Shown: positions 1 through 6,430 of the stretch, in pieces
Position numbering within the stretch: position 1 is the first letter of the stretch
Layout of the letters: each line of letters opens with the position of its first letter
Assembly: GCA_947424995.1 (NCBI GenBank)
Contig: CANDYO010000117.1
Coordinates: 1 to 6,602 of the forward strand
Source of the DNA: Rickettsiales bacterium
GTDB taxonomy: Bacteria > Pseudomonadota > Alphaproteobacteria > Rickettsiales > CANDYO01
DNA: 6,602 bases
Direction: 5' to 3'
Made by a program: the position numbers and the translations under genes
Notes under the pieces: model-generated
What the model saw: only the letters and a program-made list of their open reading frames with translations
The model's database searches: none
What the model was told of the DNA's origin: nothing

Positions 1-1
1 T

Positions 2-1234
2 AAATTCAGTACTATTTATAATTTTATGAAAAAACTTGTTTTGCACAGCAAAGAGGTTAGCAGATCTACAATTGATATGAACAATGCAATATCTTATTAT
101 GATAAAGCCGTAGATGCGATATATTTTGGCACTCAAATCCATCTCGAAAAGATAAAGCTAACTGAAATACCATTCATTTATTCGGCTATGAGTGTAGTTA
201 ATTATTTTCTTTCTAGTAATCTTGGATCTGAGATGGATAACATCAATATAATGCAAGCAAAAGAAAGAGTCGATACATTCTTTAAATGGATTAATACACC
301 CGTTAACAGCGCTACTAGAATTCATAGTGAAAATGGTGAAATTGTTTTTAAGAATTATTCACTACTTATCGCTGGACAGGATCTTGTTCATATAGATTCT
401 TTAATATTTGAGCAAGGCAAGCATTACGCTATTACCGGTGAATCAGGATGCGGCAAGACAAGCACTATAACTGATTTAAAATCAGGAGCAATGGGAATTT
501 TTAGCAGCACTGGAGAGATTCATTTACCAAAAAATGCTAAAATAATGCTTCTTGATGAACAGTTATTTATACCAAAAGGTGCAACATTATTAGAAGTTAT
601 ATATTTTCCAAAGATTTTAGACAAACTCACTCCAGATGAAGTATTAGCATTAAAAACCACTCTTATACCTTTATTAGACGAACTTGGAATCAGTAAATTA
701 ATTCCTTATCTTGATACCGAGGAATTTAGACTTAGCGGTGGAGAAATGCAAAAAATCTCCATTATCCAAGCAATAGCTTATGGACCTGATTATTTAATTA
801 TGGACGAAAATTTTTCTCGCCTAGATTCAGAATCTGTAATCAAAGTCCAACAAGCAATAAATAATCGCTTAAAAAGCACCACTGTTCTTGTAATTGACCA
901 TAAGGTAAGTCTACATAATTATGATAATTTTTATGATAAGGAAGTACATTTTGAAAATAAGATGATCACAGTGAGTGAGGTAGCTCCAACAAATATAGCT
1001 TTGTTAAATAACATTAAGTCTAATGAAAATCAATTCGATGAAGTATCTACGATGATCCAACAAATCGCCGAAGAAATAGACGAACATCGAGATTTAGAAA
1101 AATTACAAAAACTAGCTAAACTATTGAATAAACTACTTGAACAACCTACAGCTACAGAAGAAAACGTAGTATATAATGGAGCTGAAGATTTTATCTATGG
1201 CCAATTATATGGTATATGTTTAACAGATGAATAG
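2..1234 (+). CDS. ABC transporter, C-terminal membrane part plus ATPase domain (5' end outside window)
   Basis: The 3' part of an ABC transporter. The first ATG is at 26, but no in-frame stop lies between it and the window edge and no Shine-Dalgarno precedes it, so the gene very likely begins outside. Numbering from that Met, residues 1-90 resemble the end of a transmembrane domain. A complete ATPase follows: Walker A GESGCGKTS (138-146), Q-loop Gln179 in DEQLFIPKGATL, signature LSGGE (236-240), Walker B YLIMDE with Glu261, D-loop RLD (265-267) and switch His292. All catalytic residues are present, so it should be active. The FIPKGATLLEVIYFP stretch resembles the PQxPYLPxGTL region of the YddA/Rv1819c/ABCD-type fused transporters, which carry an ABC_membrane_2 domain upstream. 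A tail of about 85 residues follows the ATPase and includes a charged, coiled-coil-like helix (about 340-372). Substrate and direction are unknown. It converges with the GDYXXLXY gene, 21 bases away. ABC identity is certain; the subfamily is an inference. Confidence 0.88.
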   Translation, partial: KFSTIYNFMKKLVLHSKEVSRSTIDMNNAISYYDKAVDAIYFGTQIHLEKIKLTEIPFIYSAMSVVNYFLSSNLGSEMDNINIMQAKERVDTFFKWINTPVNSATRIHSENGEIVFKNYSLLIAGQDLVHIDSLIFEQGKHYAITGESGCGKTSTITDLKSGAMGIFSSTGEIHLPKNAKIMLLDEQLFIPKGATLLEVIYFPKILDKLTPDEVLALKTTLIPLLDELGISKLIPYLDTEEFRLSGGEMQKISIIQAIAYGPDYLIMDENFSRLDSESVIKVQQAINNRLKSTTVLVIDHKVSLHNYDNFYDKEVHFENKMITVSEVAPTNIALLNNIKSNENQFDEVSTMIQQIAEEIDEHRDLEKLQKLAKLLNKLLEQPTATEENVVYNGAEDFIYGQLYGICLTDE

Positions 1235-1241
1235 TTATAAA

Positions 1242-1280
1242 TTTAGATGATTATTTTAAGGCCATATTTTATCATCTAAA
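1242..1280. terminator. Inverted repeat between convergent genes, possible weak bidirectional terminator
   Basis: TTTAGATGAT (1242-1251) and ATCATCTAAA (1271-1280) are perfect 10-base reverse complements around a 19-base loop. The repeat lies between the ABC gene stop (1232-1234) and the convergent GDYXXLXY gene. Its right arm is inside the last codons of that gene, whose stop is at 1256-1258. Position at a convergent junction fits transcription termination from both sides. The stem is AT-rich and neither strand has a clean T run after it, so the terminator function is only a guess. Confidence 0.35.
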
Positions 1281-1777
1281 AACACTTGGGCAATGCGCAC
1301 CTTACCATCCTCATAAACATCGAGCTTAACCGTAAGACTTTCATGGTTAGGCTCTTTTGTTCCTTCTTTAACGAAATATTTTTCAATACCATATGTTATA
1401 TTTTTATAATCATAATTATTTTTAGTTCCTTTTATTGCAATATTACCTGCAGGAATATCAGTTGGCTTGGTAAATAAAACTGTATTCACTTCATAGAAAC
1501 CATTTACTTGATGTAAAACCACCCATAAATCTTGAGTGTCATTATTTACCATTTTTTGTTGATGATTTACGAACTTACTCAAATCACTAAAATCATAGCT
1601 AAGGCGTATATATTGACCACTGATTAAATCACGTGGATCATAAGGCAGTGTCTTAACCGTAATTTGAGCTATTGGCTTAGACAAAATTTGCGATTCATAC
1701 ATATACCATCCAGCAAAAAATAGCATTTGTAATATTACAATCCCAATAACAAGAATTCTTCTATATTTTTCTATCAC
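1256..1777 (-). CDS. GDYXXLXY-type membrane-anchored protein
   Basis: A 173-residue protein of the GDYXXLXY family, whose biochemical role is not established. One hydrophobic segment near the N-terminus (about residues 8-27) should anchor it in the inner membrane. The remaining roughly 145 residues, with little hydrophobicity, probably lie on the outer face. The family hallmark is at residues 54-61 as GQYIRLSY, preceded by YDPRDLIS. The second position is Gln instead of the Asp that names the family. Length is normal. The start is GTG at 1777-1775, preceded directly by an in-frame TGA and served by an AGAGG ribosome site 5 bases upstream. An overlapping ATG at 1781-1779 is in another frame and stops after six codons. 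The gene follows the DUF2157 gene on the same strand, its usual genomic partner, across a 155-base gap occupied mostly by a palindromic repeat. The pair may act in the envelope as one unit, but this is inferred only from association. Confidence 0.82.
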   Translation of the reverse strand: MIEKYRRILVIGIVILQMLFFAGWYMYESQILSKPIAQITVKTLPYDPRDLISGQYIRLSYDFSDLSKFVNHQQKMVNNDTQDLWVVLHQVNGFYEVNTVLFTKPTDIPAGNIAIKGTKNNYDYKNITYGIEKYFVKEGTKEPNHESLTVKLDVYEDGKVRIAQVFLDDKIWP

Positions 1778-1782
1778 TCATA

Positions 1783-1787
1783 CCTCT
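1783..1787 (-). promoter_or_regulatory. Ribosome binding site deciding a GTG start
   Basis: AGAGG on the minus strand lies 5 bases before the GTG at 1777-1775 but only 1 base before the out-of-frame ATG at 1781-1779. The spacing therefore favours the GTG as the start of the GDYXXLXY gene. Confidence 0.6.
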
Positions 1788-1811
1788 TATACTAAGTTTC
1801 TTTCCAAATCA

Positions 1812-1922
1812 TCATCCCTGGCAAGCTACGCTTAACAAGCTTAGCGCAACCGGGGATCTCAGGAGTTATTTCCTCACGAGATCCCCGATCTACAGAGCCT
1901 TCGGCTCTTTCGTCAGGGATGA
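1812..1922. repeat. Three-arm intergenic palindromic repeat, full copy
   Basis: A 111-base element closed by TCATCCCTG (1812-1820) and CAGGGATGA (1914-1922), perfect 9-base complements. Inside are three hairpins. Arm 1 is GCTACGCTT/AAGCTTAGC (1825-1833 with 1837-1845, one mismatch, 3-base loop). Arm 2 is CGGGGATCTC/GAGATCCCCG (1851-1860 with 1878-1887, perfect, with AGGA/TCCT able to extend it). Arm 3 is AGAGCC-TTC-GGCTCT (1894-1908, perfect). The plan matches the repeat at 3195-3316. It fills most of the gap between the DUF2157 stop (11 bases away) and the GDYXXLXY gene, so it would be in their shared transcript if they are co-transcribed. It encodes nothing and is more GC-rich than its surroundings. 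It looks like a non-autonomous repetitive element of the kind common in Rickettsiales intergenic DNA; I do not assign it to a named family. Confidence 0.85.
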
Positions 1923-1932
1923 CGCAAAACAT

Positions 1933-3123
1933 CTATATACTTGCTTCTTGAATTAAGTTTTTTCGCCATTTTTCTAATGTAAAACCTATAGCAACAAGCG
2001 ATATTCCACAAATAATAAACATCGCGCCTGCATTCATCATTCCGCTGATTAAATCAATAAATCTAGTAAAGATTCCTACACCCAATGTAAATACACTAGC
2101 ATTTAATAGTGTTCGTTTATGGTTTAATGCACCATAAATCACTCCCCATAATGCTAATCCGAAATAAGAGATCCAAGCCGATATACTGATTATCAATGGC
2201 AAGATATATATTTTTCTTGTGTGACCAAAATTTGAAATTTCGAAGAAATTTTGTTGATCGGTAGCCATATTACTAATAAAAAATGTAATAATTAAGGTAA
2301 GAATAGCGCAAGCTATCGCAGTCAAAAAATGACGTTCTTCTTTGTCATTGTAGTTATTAATCCATAAATAAGCACCTATTATTATAGCTGGTATTAGCAC
2401 TAGAAGAGGAAGTAACATATTAATCAAATGGATTTGAGTATAATGATGAGCAAATCCTAAAGCATATAACCAACCCATTAAAAAAATTACTCCTGGCACT
2501 TGTATAAATGATGCCATATCACTATTTTTTTGTTTTAGTAATGTTCCACCAAGAACCATAGAAATAGAAATAGCCATATTAAATAAACATATTCTTATAA
2601 GATTATCTTCCACAAGGTCTCCCCAAATAGTAAAAATTACTATAGATAATAAGGCAATGGGACCATTTTTTAATATAATTACTAGAGGAGTAATCATAAT
2701 TAACCATAACCCTAAAGCATTTTTAGGATCAGAATTTAAGTTAAATATTTGAGCTACAAGGCCAATACCAGCTATCACCAGCCCAGCTCCTAAGAAATGC
2801 AAGAAAATTGCACTATTCTTATATTTTTTTTCAACTAAATATAGCCCAGCGAAATGGCAACTACCTAGCAAAACTATAAACATCGATATTTTAGTGAGAT
2901 TACTTAGCAAATTCCAATTAGAAGCAATGATAAGAATAATTCCAAAACATAGAACAAAAGCTCCAAGCCCACCTAAAGATCTACTTAAGCTAAACCAACC
3001 TTCTTGTACATATTTATCGCTTTTGGCAAAATTGATAAGATCATTAGCTACGGGCTGCTTTACTACCTGCTGCTGAACAGCAGAATTTAGAAAATGGGTA
3101 ATTTTATTTTCAAATGATGACAT
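1933..3123 (-). CDS. DUF2157-type polytopic membrane protein
   Basis: A 396-residue integral membrane protein. The first 50 residues are soluble and partly helical, and are followed by about ten hydrophobic segments beginning at residue 51. The segment at 51-72, with GLGAFVLCFGIILIIASNWNLL, and the following HFLGAGLVIAGIGLVAQIFNL (109-129) match the conserved start of DUF2157 proteins, in which a glycine-rich span ends in an ASNW-like motif. Function is unknown in this family; no catalytic motif is visible. The start ATG at 3123-3121 is supported by GGAG seven bases upstream. The gene precedes the GDYXXLXY gene on the same strand, a combination found in many Proteobacteria, often with a DUF4401 protein that is absent here. 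A palindromic repeat lies on each side of the gene. Upstream it is separated from the transporter operon by 291 bases, so it probably has its own promoter, although none with good -35 and -10 boxes stands out. Confidence 0.85.
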   Translation of the reverse strand: MSSFENKITHFLNSAVQQQVVKQPVANDLINFAKSDKYVQEGWFSLSRSLGGLGAFVLCFGIILIIASNWNLLSNLTKISMFIVLLGSCHFAGLYLVEKKYKNSAIFLHFLGAGLVIAGIGLVAQIFNLNSDPKNALGLWLIMITPLVIILKNGPIALLSIVIFTIWGDLVEDNLIRICLFNMAISISMVLGGTLLKQKNSDMASFIQVPGVIFLMGWLYALGFAHHYTQIHLINMLLPLLVLIPAIIIGAYLWINNYNDKEERHFLTAIACAILTLIITFFISNMATDQQNFFEISNFGHTRKIYILPLIISISAWISYFGLALWGVIYGALNHKRTLLNASVFTLGVGIFTRFIDLISGMMNAGAMFIICGISLVAIGFTLEKWRKNLIQEASI

Positions 3124-3194
3124 CTAAATTCTCCAGATTGGTCTTTTACAGAGACTACATAACAGATTAAATCGCACTTAAAACATGCTAGGTC

Positions 3195-3316
3195 GTCATC
3201 CTTGCCGTTAGCTTTAGCTAGTGGCGAGGATCCAGTTTAAATCTCTTAAAAGCCTAAGTTATTGAACAGTATAAAAGAGAATTTAACTGGACCCTCGGCC
3301 TTCGGCCAAGGGTGAC
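3195..3316. repeat. Three-arm intergenic palindromic repeat, second full copy
   Basis: A 122-base element closed by GTCATCCTTG (3195-3204) and CAAGGGTGAC (3307-3316), ten pairs including one G-T wobble. Arm 1 is a hairpin built on TAGCT/AGCTA inside GCC/GGC. Arm 2 is a long imperfect stem in which 15 of 17 positions pair, from TCCAGTTTAAATCTCTT to AAGAGAATTTAACTGGA. Arm 3 has GGCC-TTC-GGCC at its tip, extended by CCCT/AGGG across one mismatch. The order of arms, the TTC loop of arm 3 and the GTCATCC end match the copy at 1812-1922, but arm sequences differ. It lies in the 291-base gap between the transporter operon and the DUF2157 gene. It might limit read-through or protect the upstream mRNA, but no T run follows the stems. 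Apart from this repeat I see no gene in the gap. Confidence 0.85.
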
Positions 3317-3414
3317 GTCATCGCATTATTTTATAATCGATTTATATAACCTTAGCCCATGCAACAATCTTCTTAAAATGATATCAAAAAATTTATAAAA
3401 ACACTAGTTATAAA

Positions 3415-4161
3415 TTAATACGTTGATAATAACTCTACTGGATCTATTTTATCGCGCTCTTCACCTTTTAGATCACTAATTATAGCACCATCTTGAAGCA
3501 TTATAGTTCGGCTACCATAAGCAAAAGCATGCTTGATATTGTGAGTAATCATTAGAATAGTTAAATTATGCTGGTGATAGAATTTATTAGTCAGATCCAT
3601 AATTTTTTTAGCCATTTTTGGATCAAGCGCTGCAGTATGTTCATCAAGAAGCAATAATCTCGCTGGAGATAATGTTGCCATTAATAAACTTAAAGCCTGT
3701 CTTTGCCCACCAGATAAACTACCTACCTGTTCATTAATTCTGTGTTCTAAGCCCATCTCTAGCTGAGCAAGCTTAGATTTAAAGATAGCTTGATTAAAAT
3801 GATTAAGAGCGAAATTTAAACCTCTAGGTTTACCGCGTCCATAAGCAAGGCTCATATTTTCAGCGATAGTAAGATTAGCGCAAGTACCAACTTTAGGGTC
3901 TTGAAATACTCGAGCAATTAGCTTAGAACGTTCACAAACTGATTTATTAGTAACATCATTACTATCAATAAGTATTTGACCGGAATTGATAGGAATAGTG
4001 CCAGCAAGCACGCCTTGGAGAGTGGATTTTCCAGCGCCGTTATTACCAATAATAGTAATAAATTCACCAGGATAAATTTTCATATTTAATGACTTTAATG
4101 CTTTTCTCTCTAAAGGAGTATTTTCAGAAAAAGTTACCGAAACATTGAATAAATAAATCAT
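3415..4161 (-). CDS. ABC transporter ATPase of the TrpX-like importer
   Basis: A 248-residue cytoplasmic ATPase that should power the importer formed with the two genes upstream. Motifs in order: Walker A GNNGAGKST (39-47), Q-loop VFQDP (Gln87), signature LSGGQ (149-153), Walker B LLLLDE with Glu174, D-loop AALD (177-180) and switch His207 in ITHN. All are intact. The long GTCANLTIAENMSLAYGRG stretch after the Q-loop resembles the COG1101-type ATPases that accompany ABC_sub_bind binding proteins. The start ATG overlaps the permease stop as ATGA (4158-4161) and has no good Shine-Dalgarno of its own, which points to translational coupling. It is the last gene of the operon. No convincing intrinsic terminator follows, only AT-rich DNA and then the palindromic repeat at 3195-3316. 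The ATPase call is certain; the substrate is unknown. Confidence 0.94.
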   Translation of the reverse strand: MIYLFNVSVTFSENTPLERKALKSLNMKIYPGEFITIIGNNGAGKSTLQGVLAGTIPINSGQILIDSNDVTNKSVCERSKLIARVFQDPKVGTCANLTIAENMSLAYGRGKPRGLNFALNHFNQAIFKSKLAQLEMGLEHRINEQVGSLSGGQRQALSLLMATLSPARLLLLDEHTAALDPKMAKKIMDLTNKFYHQHNLTILMITHNIKHAFAYGSRTIMLQDGAIISDLKGEERDKIDPVELLSTY

Positions 4162-5006
4162 TTTTTAGCCCATTTTTTATAGTAAATAGGAGCAATCATT
4201 ATGCCAGCAACTAACATACTAGAAATTAAATTTAAATCAGATGGTGCAAGACTCAGAATCTCAAGATTCAAAGCCATAGTGATAAGCAATCGATAAAGAA
4301 TAGCGCCAATCATTACCGCTAGAATTAAAATACTAGTAGAACGACTAGAAGTTAATTTTTCGCCAATAATCACTGAAGCCAAACCAATTATAATAGTACC
4401 CATACCCATAGAAATATCAGCAAAACCTTGCATAAGCACAAATAATGCACCACTTAATGCAACTAAACCATTACTAAGGCTTAGAGCAAGAATGGTCATC
4501 GCTCCGGTATCAATACCGCAACTACTAGCTAATTGAGGATTTTGTCCGAGTGAACGTAAGGCTAAGCCAACTTGAGTTTTTAAAAATAACATTATTAAAA
4601 TAGCAACTATAAAGATAGTTATACCAATAATGATGAAGCGATGCTCATCTGACATATCTAAATTCATTAAAGCTATATTAGGTTTACCCATGACCCGCAA
4701 ATTAATCGAATAAAGAGCTGTCATCACCAAGATCCCAGCTAAAAGCTCCATGATTTTATAGCGAACATTAAGATATCCAGTTACTATCCCAGCAATTAAG
4801 CCAGCTATAAATGAGGCTATTATCGCAATAGCTATATTGACATCGTTACTTAAAAGAGTTGCCATAACAGCTGCTCCAAGTGGAAAGGATCCATCAACAG
4901 TAAGATCAGCAAAGTTGATTATTCTAAAAGTTAGAAAAACAGCTATGGCAACTAATCCATAAATTATTCCTAATTCCAAGCTACTGGTTAATTGCAGTAA
5001 ATTCAT
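4158..5006 (-). CDS. ABC importer permease, BPD_transp_2 family
   Basis: A 282-residue polytopic inner-membrane protein with about eight to nine hydrophobic segments, the first at about residues 11-30. The opening, with GLVAIAVFLTFRIINFADLT followed by VDGSFPLGAA, is typical of the branched-chain-amino-acid-type permease fold (PF02653) and of the COG4120 permeases that partner ABC_sub_bind proteins. A cytoplasmic loop GLALRSLGQNPQLASSCGID (147-166) fits the position of the ATPase-contact loop. Length is normal for the family. Only one permease gene is present, so it would work as a homodimer with two copies of the ATPase. The start at 5006-5004 is three bases after the binding-protein stop and has GAGG six bases upstream, within the end of that gene. 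The stop overlaps the ATPase start. Confidence 0.93.
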   Translation of the reverse strand: MNLLQLTSSLELGIIYGLVAIAVFLTFRIINFADLTVDGSFPLGAAVMATLLSNDVNIAIAIIASFIAGLIAGIVTGYLNVRYKIMELLAGILVMTALYSINLRVMGKPNIALMNLDMSDEHRFIIIGITIFIVAILIMLFLKTQVGLALRSLGQNPQLASSCGIDTGAMTILALSLSNGLVALSGALFVLMQGFADISMGMGTIIIGLASVIIGEKLTSSRSTSILILAVMIGAILYRLLITMALNLEILSLAPSDLNLISSMLVAGIMIAPIYYKKWAKK

Positions 5007-5009
5007 ATA

Positions 5010-5984
5010 TTACCTCAAAACTTTTTCAGCTTTAGCTAAAGTTTCAGGAGAAAAACTTATTCCCAATTCTGTAGCTATCTTCTCATTTAATACTAGCTCA
5101 ACCGCTTGAGGAAATTCAACTGGTAAATCTTTTATTGGTTTGCCATTAAGAATAGCTGTAATTATTTTAGCAGTTTGTTTACCTAAGTTATATTGATTAG
5201 GCCCTAAAGCTGCTAGAGCTCCATTTATCACCATATCAGTATCGCTAACAAAAACAGGAATTTTAGCTGCAAGAGCTGACTTGGTAATTACTCCAAATGC
5301 AGCTAGAGCCGTATTATCATTACTAATGAAAATAGCATCAACTTTACCTATAAGTTTATTGGTCGCAGCTAATACTTCAGTAGTTTTTCCTGCAACAGAA
5401 GTAACAATTTCCACTCCTTGTAGTTTAGCTTCTGCTTGCAGTGACTCAAGAATTTTCACTGAATTAGCTTCACCAGAATTATAGATAAAACCTAGCTTAC
5501 TTAATTTTGGTAGAACCTGCTTAAATAACTCTAATTGTTGATCAAGCTTAACAAAATTTGACACCCCGGTTACATTGGCCCCAGGCTGGTTTAAATTTTT
5601 AACTAAACCTGCGCCGATAGGATCTGTAACTGAACTAAATACTACTGGTATATCATTATTGCGCGTTGCGCTTGCGGCACTTTGAGCTGCAGATGTTGCA
5701 ATAGCCACTATAACACTCGGATCACTTGATACAAATTTTTGAGCTATCTGATTGCTTAAAACTATATCACCTTGAGCATTAGCGAATTTTAATTCAATAT
5801 TTTTACCATCAACAAAACCTTCTGCACTGAGCCCCGCTATAATACCTTCATAGGTACGATCTAAAGCTGGGTGAGCAATAGTTTGAATAATATAAACTTT
5901 TTTAAGTGTATCCTGACTATAAGCCGATATATTTAATAATAATGCTCCTATAATGAGCGCTATAATAATCATACTTTTTTTCAT
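5010..5984 (-). CDS. Periplasmic solute-binding protein, ABC_sub_bind (TrpX-like)
   Basis: A 324-residue binding protein that should capture solute in the periplasm and deliver it to the permease encoded next. Residues 1-23 are a signal peptide: KK, a hydrophobic core, then AYS before Gln24, a signal peptidase I-type site. There is no lipobox cysteine, so it is probably free in the periplasm. The mature protein has hallmarks of PF04392: IVAIATSAAQSAA (92-104), IPVVFSSVTDPIGAGLV (112-128), GANVTGVSN (135-143), and a C-terminal lobe with AIFISNDNTALAAF and KIPVFVSDTD. Characterised relatives bind aromatic amino acids (streptococcal TrpX, C. difficile CD0873), but the family is broad and the ligand here is not readable from sequence. 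The start ATG lies one base after the regulator stop, with AGGA nine bases upstream inside that gene, so expression is likely coupled to the regulator. Confidence 0.93.
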   Translation of the reverse strand: MKKSMIIIALIIGALLLNISAYSQDTLKKVYIIQTIAHPALDRTYEGIIAGLSAEGFVDGKNIELKFANAQGDIVLSNQIAQKFVSSDPSVIVAIATSAAQSAASATRNNDIPVVFSSVTDPIGAGLVKNLNQPGANVTGVSNFVKLDQQLELFKQVLPKLSKLGFIYNSGEANSVKILESLQAEAKLQGVEIVTSVAGKTTEVLAATNKLIGKVDAIFISNDNTALAAFGVITKSALAAKIPVFVSDTDMVINGALAALGPNQYNLGKQTAKIITAILNGKPIKDLPVEFPQAVELVLNEKIATELGISFSPETLAKAEKVLR

Positions 5985-5985
5985 A

Positions 5986-6261
5986 TTATTGCTTCCTATT
6001 TAAAATCATTTTATAACCATGATATGGTTCTTGAGTTAAAAATCTTGCAACCCTAGTTATAGTTGCCAAACTAACCTTAGTTTGACTGCTAATTTCTCGA
6101 TAAGAAAGATTACCCTGATGAAGTAGTTTAGCAACTAATAGACGATCTTTCAAATCTCTTATTTCTTTAGGAGTGCAAAGATCTTTAAAAAAAACTTGGC
6201 ATTCCTCTATATTACGTAAGCTCAAAATAGCTTGATATAATTGATGCTCACTTTCATCCAT
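5986..6261 (-). CDS. YerC/YecD-type regulator of the TrpR superfamily
   Basis: A 91-residue all-helical DNA-binding protein. The stretch LYQAILSLRNIEECQVFFKD followed by LCTPKEIRDLKDRLLVAKLL (about 8-47) and the helix-turn-helix LSYREISSQTKVSLATITRVARFL (about 52-75), then GYKMIL, match the YerC/YecD branch of the Trp repressor superfamily. Length is near the usual 90-105 residues. Proteins of this branch are not known to use tryptophan as corepressor simply because they resemble TrpR. The gene is first in the operon and one base from the binding-protein start, which suggests autoregulation together with the importer. The start ATG at 6261-6259 has a weak ribosome site, AGG eight bases upstream. 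Family assignment is strong; the target and any ligand are inferred from position only. Confidence 0.92.
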   Translation of the reverse strand: MDESEHQLYQAILSLRNIEECQVFFKDLCTPKEIRDLKDRLLVAKLLHQGNLSYREISSQTKVSLATITRVARFLTQEPYHGYKMILNRKQ

Positions 6262-6292
6262 TGCTAAAACCTATTTATGTTGTTTTGTTTGT

Positions 6293-6337
6293 ATAATATA
6301 TTAGATAACCATTACTTATATACTAGGTAGCCATTAC
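6293..6337 (-). promoter_or_regulatory. Candidate promoter and operator of the transporter operon
   Basis: Upstream of the regulator gene the minus strand has TATTAT (6298-6293), a possible -10 box that would give a leader of about 25 bases. The matching -35 position (about 6321-6316) reads ATATAA, a poor match. Two direct 10-mers differing at one base, TAACCATTAC (6306-6315) and TAGCCATTAC (6328-6337) on the plus strand, are 22 bp apart, about two helical turns. The first falls in the -10/-35 spacer and the second just upstream of the -35. This is a reasonable binding-site arrangement for the YerC-like regulator or another factor, but it is unproven. Confidence 0.3.
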
Positions 6338-6430
6338 ACGAACTAAGATTACTACTTAAAGCACGTGAGATCGTCATCCCTGTATGTGTTCACCTTTTCT
6401 GTTACAAAGGTTAGCAATAAAAAGTTGCTC

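Noticed and set aside
26..28. ATG as the true start of the left-edge ABC protein
   Set aside because: The same frame is open from base 2 without a stop, there is no ribosome site before the ATG, and the family normally has a long membrane domain upstream. The gene is treated as cut by the window edge.
1286..1477. 63-codon frame on the plus strand
   Set aside because: It lies wholly antisense within the GDYXXLXY gene, with low-complexity Ile/Phe-rich translation and no ribosome site or family resemblance.
2894..3076. 60-codon frame on the plus strand
   Set aside because: Antisense to the N-terminal part of the DUF2157 gene; no independent support.
1812..3316. The two palindromic repeats as a CRISPR array or as the ends of one transposon
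   Set aside because: There are no short regularly spaced repeats, and the intervening DNA holds the DUF2157 gene rather than a transposase. Each copy is closed by its own inverted ends.
3317..3414. Intrinsic terminator directly after the transporter ATPase gene
   Set aside because: The DNA has runs of T and A and a short TTTATAAA palindrome, but no GC-containing stem followed by a T run.
5281..5484. 67-codon frame on the plus strand
   Set aside because: Antisense to the binding-protein gene, which has clear family motifs along the same bases.
6292..6297. TATAAT on the plus strand as a rightward promoter
   Set aside because: A good -10 match, but no -35 box at the right distance and no gene to the right in the window. 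The same bases are more useful as the leftward -10 candidate.
6321..6327. TACTAGG as half of a classical Trp-repressor operator
   Set aside because: Only one ACTAG half-site is present with no proper inverted partner, and the regulator belongs to the YerC branch rather than true TrpR. A similar ACTAGTT at 3403-3409 is also single. Both look like chance.
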